The notes below the pieces were generated by a model that worked only from the letters and a program-made list of their open reading frames with translations, did not search any database and had not been told where the DNA came from. Shown piece by piece: positions 1-4,969 of a stretch of 8,357 nucleotides of DNA (its first letter is position 1; the number at the start of each line of letters is the position of its first letter). The translations under genes were made by a program, and so were the position numbers. The stretch comes from Alphaproteobacteria bacterium (GTDB lineage: Bacteria > Pseudomonadota > Alphaproteobacteria > DSM-16000 > Inquilinaceae), in assembly GCA_029263555.1 (NCBI GenBank), contig JAJUFW010000100.1:1-8357 (forward strand). The letters are read 5' to 3'.

Positions 1-816
1 GCCGGCGGCATCCTGGCCGCCGGGGTCTGCGGGCCGGCCATCGGCGGCATCCTGGCCGACCGTGTCGGATTCCGCATCACCTTCCTGATTTCCGCCGTCC
101 TCGCCCTCATCGCCGGCGCCCTGATCTATCGCCTGGTCACCGAGCGGCGCGAGCGGCCGGCGGCCGGAACCTCGCGCGGACTGCGGCTCGGCGACATCGG
201 CGTCTTCATGCGCAATCCCCGTTTCATCGGCGTTGCGGTCTTCAGCGCGCTGCCGACCAAGTTCGGGCTGACGGCGCTCATGTTCTTCCTGCTGCCGCTT
301 TATCTGAACCAGATCGGCATCGGACAGGCGATGGTGGGACGGATCATGCTGCTCTACTGGCTGCTCATGATCGTCGTCTCTCCGGTCGCAGCGCGGCTGT
401 CGGATCGGATCGGCAAGCGCCAGATCTTCCTCGGTGCGGGAGGCGTGCTTGCGGTCGGATCGGCCGTGCTGCTTTCCATGAACTTCGCCCTGTGGCCGGT
501 GATCCTGGGTACGGTCGTACTGGGGGTCGCGCATGCGCTGGTCGGGTCGCCCCAGATTGCCCTCCTCTCGGAAGTCTGCTCCGAGGAGCGCAAGCGCCTG
601 GGCGAAACCACGGTCATCGGCATCTTCCGCCTGATCGAGCGCTGCGGTTCGGTCCTCGCGCCCTTTGTCGCCGGTTGGTTCCTGGCGATGTACGGCTATG
701 CCGGCGCAATTCAGGGCATCGCCGCCGTTCTGGCGGGATGCGTGATCTTGCTGTTCGTCACGATGGTCGTGTTCCGGCCGCGGGGAACGATCGAGGTGCA
801 GGAGGTCGGTCGGTAA
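1..816 (+). CDS. MFS transporter, C-terminal part (5' end outside window)
   Basis: The reading frame is open from base 1 to a TAA stop and gives 271 residues with no start, so the gene is cut by the left edge. It is an inner-membrane secondary transporter of the major facilitator superfamily. The fragment opens in TM5 with an antiporter-type motif C (GVCGPAIGGILADRVGFR), then TM6, a basic cytoplasmic loop, and TM7-TM12. A motif A copy (ARLSDRIGKR) lies between TM8 and TM9. Eight of the usual twelve helices are therefore visible and TM1-TM4 are missing. Motif C is typical of drug/proton-antiporter-like exporters, so efflux is the likelier direction, but the substrate cannot be read. Its stop overlaps the start of the binding-protein gene by one base, indicating translational coupling. 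Its TM7-TM8 region aligns without gaps with the second MFS protein of the window (7101-8336). Confidence 0.9.
   Translation, partial: AGGILAAGVCGPAIGGILADRVGFRITFLISAVLALIAGALIYRLVTERRERPAAGTSRGLRLGDIGVFMRNPRFIGVAVFSALPTKFGLTALMFFLLPLYLNQIGIGQAMVGRIMLLYWLLMIVVSPVAARLSDRIGKRQIFLGAGGVLAVGSAVLLSMNFALWPVILGTVVLGVAHALVGSPQIALLSEVCSEERKRLGETTVIGIFRLIERCGSVLAPFVAGWFLAMYGYAGAIQGIAAVLAGCVILLFVTMVVFRPRGTIEVQEVGR
3..58 (+). repeat. Two exact 17-base direct repeats in the motif C region
   Basis: Bases 3-19 and 42-58 carry the same 17 bases (cggcggcatcctggccg), 39 bases or 13 codons apart. They encode the repeated GGILA of the MFS motif C segment. The in-frame spacing fits a glycine-rich helix that repeats itself or a small internal duplication. 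No mobile-element function is implied. Confidence 0.5.
800..806 (+). promoter_or_regulatory. Strong Shine-Dalgarno for the binding-protein gene
   Basis: AGGAGGT lies inside the end of the MFS gene with a 9-base spacer to the ATG at 816. It fixes that ATG as the start, although the frame is open further upstream (to 492), where it only shadows the MFS gene. Confidence 0.8.
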
Positions 817-1850
817 TGTTCAGGTTCACCCGACGCCAGGTGTTGCATGCAGGGTTGGCCGCGGCCTCGGCCGGGCCGCTCCTGGGGGCCGCCGGGAAAG
901 CATTCGCCGACACCGTGCCGGACCGGCCGTTCCGGATCGTGATCCTGACGCCGCGGGCGGATATCGGCGACGTCATCGGATTCCAGGAATTCTTCCAGAC
1001 CCGGCAGATTCCGGCGGAGTTCGACATCGTCGAGGTGCCGCAGCCCGAGATGGTCACGGAGCGGATTCCGGCGATCAATGCCGATCGTCCGGACTTGGTC
1101 ATGACCGTCTTCACGCCGGCGACGCTGGCCGCGGTCGGGCAGTATGACGATCCGGATCCGTCACGCTTCATCACCGACATTCCCGTCGTCTTCTCATCGG
1201 TGACGGACCCGATGGGCTCGCGCGTCGTGCCCTCGCTCGACCGGCCCGGCCGGAACGTGACGGGCACCAGCCACATCGCCCCGGCGGGCGTCCAGCTCAA
1301 TACGATCCTGGCCTACCGGCCGATCCAGCGGATCGCCGTCGTCTACAATCCGGGCGAGAACAACATGGTCGTCACCGTCGGCAATCTCAGGGCGGCTTGC
1401 TCCGCCCTGGGGCTTACGCTGATGGAGATGCCGCTGCCGCCCGGGGCGGACGGGACGCCTTCGCCCGAGGCAATCCCCGACCTGATCGCCACGGCGAAGC
1501 GGGACGGGGCGGAACTGATCTATATCGGGCCCGACACCCTGGTCGCCTCGCGCAACAACAAGCTGGTCGCCGACGCCGCGCTCGAGCACCAGCTTCCGAC
1601 CTTCTGCGCGACGGAACTGCCGATCCGCAGCGCGCCGCTGCTCATGGGGCTGGTCAGCCGGGCGACCAATGTCGGCCGCTTCGCCGCCTTCAAGGCCAGT
1701 GAAATCCTTCTCAACGGACGGTCGCCGTCGACGGTGCCGGTCCAGACGCTCGACCGCTTTTCGCTGATCGTCCGCATCGAGGTCGCTCGTCGGCTCAATC
1801 TCTACCCGCCGATGCGGCTGTTGAACATCGCCGAAGTCATCCGCGATTGA
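816..1850 (+). CDS. ABC_sub_bind (TrpX-like) periplasmic substrate-binding protein
   Basis: 344 residues, a usual length for the ABC_sub_bind family (Pfam PF04392). The ATG overlaps the preceding TAA by one base and has a strong Shine-Dalgarno. The N-terminus carries a twin-arginine-type signal: TRRQVLHAG (R6, R7), a hydrophobic Ala/Gly/Leu stretch, and a likely cleavage after AFA (about residue 31). Family hallmarks are the segment near 122-151 (IPVVFSSVTDPMG ... PGRNVTGTS), the second-lobe strand IAVVYNPGENN (173-183), IYIGPD (235-240) and a C-terminal part ending LNIAEVIRD. The fold is a two-lobed periplasmic binding protein. Members studied bind aromatic amino acids (TrpX), but the ligand here is unknown. 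No ABC permease or ATPase gene is in the window; the neighbours are an MFS gene, a GNAT and an ATP-grasp. It may serve an ABC transporter encoded elsewhere or present a ligand to a membrane sensor. Confidence 0.92.
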   Translation: MFRFTRRQVLHAGLAAASAGPLLGAAGKAFADTVPDRPFRIVILTPRADIGDVIGFQEFFQTRQIPAEFDIVEVPQPEMVTERIPAINADRPDLVMTVFTPATLAAVGQYDDPDPSRFITDIPVVFSSVTDPMGSRVVPSLDRPGRNVTGTSHIAPAGVQLNTILAYRPIQRIAVVYNPGENNMVVTVGNLRAACSALGLTLMEMPLPPGADGTPSPEAIPDLIATAKRDGAELIYIGPDTLVASRNNKLVADAALEHQLPTFCATELPIRSAPLLMGLVSRATNVGRFAAFKASEILLNGRSPSTVPVQTLDRFSLIVRIEVARRLNLYPPMRLLNIAEVIRD

Positions 1851-1852
1851 GG
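1849..1852 (+). promoter_or_regulatory. Shine-Dalgarno that decides the GNAT start
   Basis: GAGG overlaps the stop codon of the binding-protein gene and sits 9 bases before the ATG at 1862. It favours that ATG over an in-frame TTG at 1847 that would overlap the previous gene by four bases. Confidence 0.5.
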
Positions 1853-1861
1853 CGTGGCGGC

Positions 1862-2629
1862 ATGACGTTCAGCATCTCGTCGCGGCAACCGATCCATACG
1901 GGCGTTCTGGCCCGCCGTGGCGACCGGCCCGCGGAGATCCCTTACGCCGTCCGCTTCCTGGACGGCCACGACCGGGACGAGCTGGTGGCGTTCCGCGAAC
2001 GCATCTTTGCCGGTCTCCCCGACATCGATGCCTATGTGCCGGAGGCTCCGGAATTCGTGGACTGGCACCTCGGCGAACGCGGCGTGACCCTGGGCGTCGT
2101 GGCGGAAGGCAGGCTGATCGGCTGTGCCGTGCTCGGCGTCCCGCAGCAGGGGATGCCCAATTTCGCGGACGACCTTCCGGCCGGATCGGTGCCGGCCGCG
2201 AAGGTCGCCCACATGGCCAGTTCCATGGTCGATCCCGCCTTCCGGGGCAACGGCCTGCAGAAGGACCTCGTCGCCTACCGGACGTTGCTGGCCGCCGGCA
2301 TGGGGCGCACGCACCTGCTGACCAGGATCGCGTTCAGCAACCCGGTCAGCCTCGGCAACATGCTCGCCTGCGGGTTCCTGATCCGGCAGATCCTTGTCAT
2401 GCACGGAAGCCGTCTTCGGTATCTTCTGCACCGATCCCTGGCCGATGAGCCGCCCCGGTTCGGGGAGGAGACGGTCATTCTTCCCGTCGCCGCGGTCGAG
2501 CCACAGCGCGAGGCTCTTGCCGCCGGGTACCTGGGGCATGGGACGACCCGCTCGCCGGACGGCGAGATCTCTGTCGTCTATTCCCTGCCCATGCGCAACG
2601 CCGCGGTCCGCGGCTCGTCGGCCGCGTGA
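1862..2629 (+). CDS. GNAT-family N-acyltransferase
   Basis: 255 residues from the ATG at 1862, longer than a minimal GNAT of 150-180. It would transfer an acyl group, usually acetyl from acetyl-CoA, to an amine. The acetyl-CoA-binding motif A is near 113-135: the strand KVAHMASSMVDPAFRG, then RGNGLQ (R128, G129, G131), matching the R-x-x-G-x-G/A pyrophosphate loop in its RGNG form. Motif B follows with AFSNPVSLGNMLACGF (157-172), the usual N-x-x-S ... G-F pattern. An earlier strand, LGVVAEGRLIGCAVLG (77-92), fits the GNAT core. About 80 residues after motif B are extra and unrecognised. No signal peptide is visible, so it is cytoplasmic. It lies 11 bases after the binding-protein gene and 51 bases before the ATP-grasp gene, which suggests it acylates the substrate or product of the ligase. 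That link is inference. Confidence 0.85.
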   Translation: MTFSISSRQPIHTGVLARRGDRPAEIPYAVRFLDGHDRDELVAFRERIFAGLPDIDAYVPEAPEFVDWHLGERGVTLGVVAEGRLIGCAVLGVPQQGMPNFADDLPAGSVPAAKVAHMASSMVDPAFRGNGLQKDLVAYRTLLAAGMGRTHLLTRIAFSNPVSLGNMLACGFLIRQILVMHGSRLRYLLHRSLADEPPRFGEETVILPVAAVEPQREALAAGYLGHGTTRSPDGEISVVYSLPMRNAAVRGSSAA

Positions 2630-2668
2630 ATTCTCCGATTTCCGCCGGAAGATGCAGCCCCAAGTCCC

Positions 2669-2672
2669 GGAG
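2669..2672 (+). promoter_or_regulatory. Shine-Dalgarno of the ATP-grasp gene
   Basis: GGAG lies 8 bases before the ATG at 2681, in the 51-base gap after the GNAT gene (2630-2680). I see nothing else in that gap, and no terminator, so the two genes are probably co-transcribed. Confidence 0.6.
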
Positions 2673-2680
2673 ACCCAGCC

Positions 2681-3958
2681 ATGTCACCAGTAGCCGCCAT
2701 TGTCGATCCGTACTCGACGGGCGTGCTGATCGCGCCGGCGTTGCGGCGTCGAGGATATCGGACTGTCTGCGTCCAAAGCAGCAGCGACCTCGCCAAGTCG
2801 CTACTGCGGACCTATCGGGCGGCGGACTTCGACGAACATCTGCTGTTCGACGGCGATCTCCAGTCGCTGACCGACCGGCTGCGGCGGCTGGCGCCGGCCT
2901 TCGTCCTGCCGGGAAACGAATCGGCTGTCGAGCTTGCTGATCTTCTCAGCCACGCGCTCGGCACCCGGGGCAATGTCTTCGAATTGAGCGCTGCCCGCCG
3001 GAACAAGTACCTGATGATCGAGAGGATCGCCGCCGCCGGGCTGTACACGGCGCGGCAGACGACGGTCGCAAGCGCGGCGCAGGCTGTCGCCTGGGCCGAG
3101 GAGACCGGCTGGCCGGTCGTCGCCAAGCCCCTGGACAGCGCCTCGACCGACAATGTGTCCGTCTGCAGTGATGCCGAGGCGTTGACCCGGGCCGTCGGGC
3201 AGATCCTCTCGAGCGTGAACTTCTGCGGACGGCGGAACGAGATGGCCCTGCTGCAGACCTATCTCGACGGAGAGGAATATGTCGTCAACACGGTCAGCCG
3301 CGACGGCCGACATTACGTGTGCGACGTGCTCCACTCGAAGAAGCGGACCCTGAACGGCTCGCCATTCGTCTATGACTATTACCGGCTGCTTCCGGCCGAC
3401 GGGGAACTGCAGCGCGACCTCGTTTCGTACATCCTCAAGGCGCTCGACGCGCTCGGCATCCGGAACGGGGCGTCCCATGCCGAAATCCGCATGACGAGCC
3501 GCGGACCGGCGCTGGTCGAGGTGGCTGCGCGCGCAATGGGGCCTCTCGGCTCGACGACGGCGATGGCCGCCGGAACGGGACACGACCAGGTCGATCTGCT
3601 GGTCGACGCCTTCGACGGCGGGAAGGAGATCGAGCAGCGCTGCGGGAAGGACTATCCCTTCCTCCAGCATGCGATGTGCCTCTATCTGGCGACGACTGTA
3701 TCCGGGCGCGTATCGGCCATGGCGGACTGCGGGCTTCTCGACCGGCTGGAGAGCGTTCGGGGATACCAGTTCCTGCCCAGGGTCGGCGACGTTCTGCGGC
3801 CGACGCAGGATCTGACGAGCGTCCTTGCCAAGATCTACATGGCGCATCCGGACCCGGAAGTCCTGGAAGCGGATTATCGGGCGATTCGCGCGGCGGAAGG
3901 CGAACTGCAGCCGGTCGTAGAAAGGGAATCGGGCAGCGACCGGCGCCCGGCGGCCTGA
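2681..3958 (+). CDS. ATP-grasp domain ligase (amino-acid/peptide ligase type)
   Basis: 425 residues. ATP-grasp enzymes join a carboxylate to an amine or similar nucleophile through an acyl-phosphate. The order is a Rossmann-like pre-ATP-grasp domain (MSPVAAIVDPYSTG ... FVLPGNESAVELAD, 1-87); RRNKYLMIERIAAAGL (106-121) with the first ATP-binding Lys (K109); the strand and glycine/serine-type loop WPVVAKPLDSASTDNV (144-159) with K149; the hinge-side acidic pair LDGEEYVVN (195-203); and the metal-binding segments HAEIR (E268) and LVEVAARAMG (E280, R284). The usual Asn two residues after the second Glu is Ala282; related amino-acid ligases often have EvgaR/EaaaR there, so activity need not be lost. 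The architecture resembles single-domain L-amino-acid ligases (BacD/RizA type) more than purine-pathway enzymes. The substrate is unknown. No signal peptide is present. It is the last gene of the plus operon, and its stop codon forms the loop of the terminator hairpin. Confidence 0.88.
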   Translation: MSPVAAIVDPYSTGVLIAPALRRRGYRTVCVQSSSDLAKSLLRTYRAADFDEHLLFDGDLQSLTDRLRRLAPAFVLPGNESAVELADLLSHALGTRGNVFELSAARRNKYLMIERIAAAGLYTARQTTVASAAQAVAWAEETGWPVVAKPLDSASTDNVSVCSDAEALTRAVGQILSSVNFCGRRNEMALLQTYLDGEEYVVNTVSRDGRHYVCDVLHSKKRTLNGSPFVYDYYRLLPADGELQRDLVSYILKALDALGIRNGASHAEIRMTSRGPALVEVAARAMGPLGSTTAMAAGTGHDQVDLLVDAFDGGKEIEQRCGKDYPFLQHAMCLYLATTVSGRVSAMADCGLLDRLESVRGYQFLPRVGDVLRPTQDLTSVLAKIYMAHPDPEVLEADYRAIRAAEGELQPVVERESGSDRRPAA

Positions 3959-3970
3959 GGCCGCCGGGCG
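3944..3970. terminator. Perfect 12-bp hairpin between convergent genes, probable bidirectional terminator
   Basis: CGCCCGGCGGCC (3944-3955) is the exact reverse complement of GGCCGCCGGGCG (3959-3970). The 3-base loop (3956-3958) is the TGA stop codon of the ATP-grasp gene. The stem is all G/C. The stop of the convergent channel gene is 8 bases further on. No T-tract follows on either strand, so it is not a textbook intrinsic terminator, but the position and strength suit ending or protecting transcripts from both sides. Confidence 0.7.
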
Positions 3971-3977
3971 GAAGGGG

Positions 3978-4931
3978 TCAACCGAACATCAAATAGGCGT
4001 TGACCGCCAGATAGACGACCGGGAAGGCCACCAGACAGATGGTGTCCAGGCGCAGCGAGGACTGCGCGTTGGACTCATAGATCTTCAGCGAAACCGCGCT
4101 CTGGATGATGCTGAGGAAGATCGCCACCATCGCCCAGATATTGACCTTGTCCGCCAAGGTCACCTGATCGCTTTCGGGAAGCTGCGAAGCGATGATGAAG
4201 GTGCTGGCCACCACCGCGAACAGGGCGCCGACGCCCAGACCGAAGCGGGGATCGAGATCGATCGGTTTCACGAGGAAGGCGAGGAAGGCCACCATCGCCG
4301 AGATGAAGATGGTGGAGAACAGCTTCATCGCATAAGAGGCGTCCGGCCGGTCGATCTCCAGGGTCTGGAGATAGCGGGCATATTCCGACTGGTTGCCGGA
4401 GGGCAGGGTCGGGTCGCCGTAGTTGGTCTGGTAGCGGTTGAGCGTCGTCGATGCGGCAGTGGCGCCCAGTTCATAGCCCGGAATCATGATGTTCGGGCTG
4501 TAGGCCGTGTTCTCCACGTCGGGGACATAGACGACGTCGCGGGCGTCCCACTGGGCATCCTCGATCGCCAGGGTGATCACCTGACGGTCGAGCGGAAAGC
4601 GCCGGACGTCCCAGTGATTGATCAGGTTGGCCAGGACGCGGGCCGCGGCATATTCGACGCCGTCGACGGATTTGCGGTCGATGACCTCCCGTTCCTCGAT
4701 GCGGCCGTTCACGACCTCGAAGGTCTCGGTCGGTTCGATGCCTGAGCCCTTCCAGCGGAACCAGATGTAGAAGTCGACCGTGACCGAGTTCTCGCGCAGA
4801 TTGAGGTTGGTGATCTGGTTGATGTAGGTCCCGACTGTGACCTCGATCGGATCGGCCTTCGACGGCGTCGGAAGGACGAGTGTCAATATCCCCGCAAGGG
4901 AGAGGGACAGTAGCGCGAGCAATCGTCTCAT
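3978..4931 (-). CDS. Pentameric ligand-gated ion channel subunit (prokaryotic Cys-loop receptor homologue)
   Basis: 317 residues, the typical size of prokaryotic pLGICs such as GLIC and ELIC. A Sec signal peptide (about 1-26, ending PSKA) precedes an extracellular ligand-binding domain (27-198) with VTVGTYINQITNLNLRE (31-47), YIWFRWKGSG (55-64) and the Pro-loop WDVRRFPLDRQV (107-118). FPLD is the counterpart of the animal Cys-loop, but the domain contains no cysteine. Then come M1 (201-221), M2 (about 230-250, beginning DPRFGLGVGALF and ending SQLPE), M3 (262-284) and M4 (294-315). The M3-M4 loop is only about 10 residues, as in other bacterial members. It should form a homopentameric channel in the inner membrane with its sensing domain in the periplasm. 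By eye the M2-M3 part aligns without gaps with glycine-receptor M2. Ligand and ion are unknown. It follows the SpoIIE-domain gene after 38 bases and is probably the last gene of that operon. Confidence 0.92.
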   Translation of the reverse strand: MRRLLALLSLSLAGILTLVLPTPSKADPIEVTVGTYINQITNLNLRENSVTVDFYIWFRWKGSGIEPTETFEVVNGRIEEREVIDRKSVDGVEYAAARVLANLINHWDVRRFPLDRQVITLAIEDAQWDARDVVYVPDVENTAYSPNIMIPGYELGATAASTTLNRYQTNYGDPTLPSGNQSEYARYLQTLEIDRPDASYAMKLFSTIFISAMVAFLAFLVKPIDLDPRFGLGVGALFAVVASTFIIASQLPESDQVTLADKVNIWAMVAIFLSIIQSAVSLKIYESNAQSSLRLDTICLVAFPVVYLAVNAYLMFG

Positions 4932-4937
4932 AGCTAA

Positions 4938-4943
4938 CCTTCT
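4938..4943 (-). promoter_or_regulatory. Shine-Dalgarno of the channel gene
   Basis: AGAAGG on the minus strand, 6 bases before the ATG at 4931, inside the 38-base gap (4932-4969) after the SpoIIE-domain gene. It confirms the start that gives an intact signal peptide. The gap is AT-richer than its surroundings but shows no convincing promoter. Confidence 0.75.
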
Positions 4944-4969
4944 TATTTACAGTCCTGCCTGGTTCGGCT

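Noticed and set aside
492..815. Upstream extension of the binding-protein gene
   Set aside because: It lies inside the MFS coding region, would bury the signal peptide, and the ATG at 816 has a strong Shine-Dalgarno.
1847..1861. TTG start of the GNAT gene with a TTGA overlap
   Set aside because: Possible, but the ATG at 1862 has GAGG at a good distance and a commoner start codon.
2801..3847. Open frame of 348 codons on the minus strand opposite the ATP-grasp gene
   Set aside because: No recognisable motif, low-complexity composition, and it lies fully opposite a gene with good ATP-grasp motifs.
4932..4969. Separate promoter for the channel gene in the AT-richer gap
   Set aside because: A TAAATA stretch is present but no matching -35 box at proper spacing; the gap is only 38 bases and carries a Shine-Dalgarno, which fits an operon junction better.
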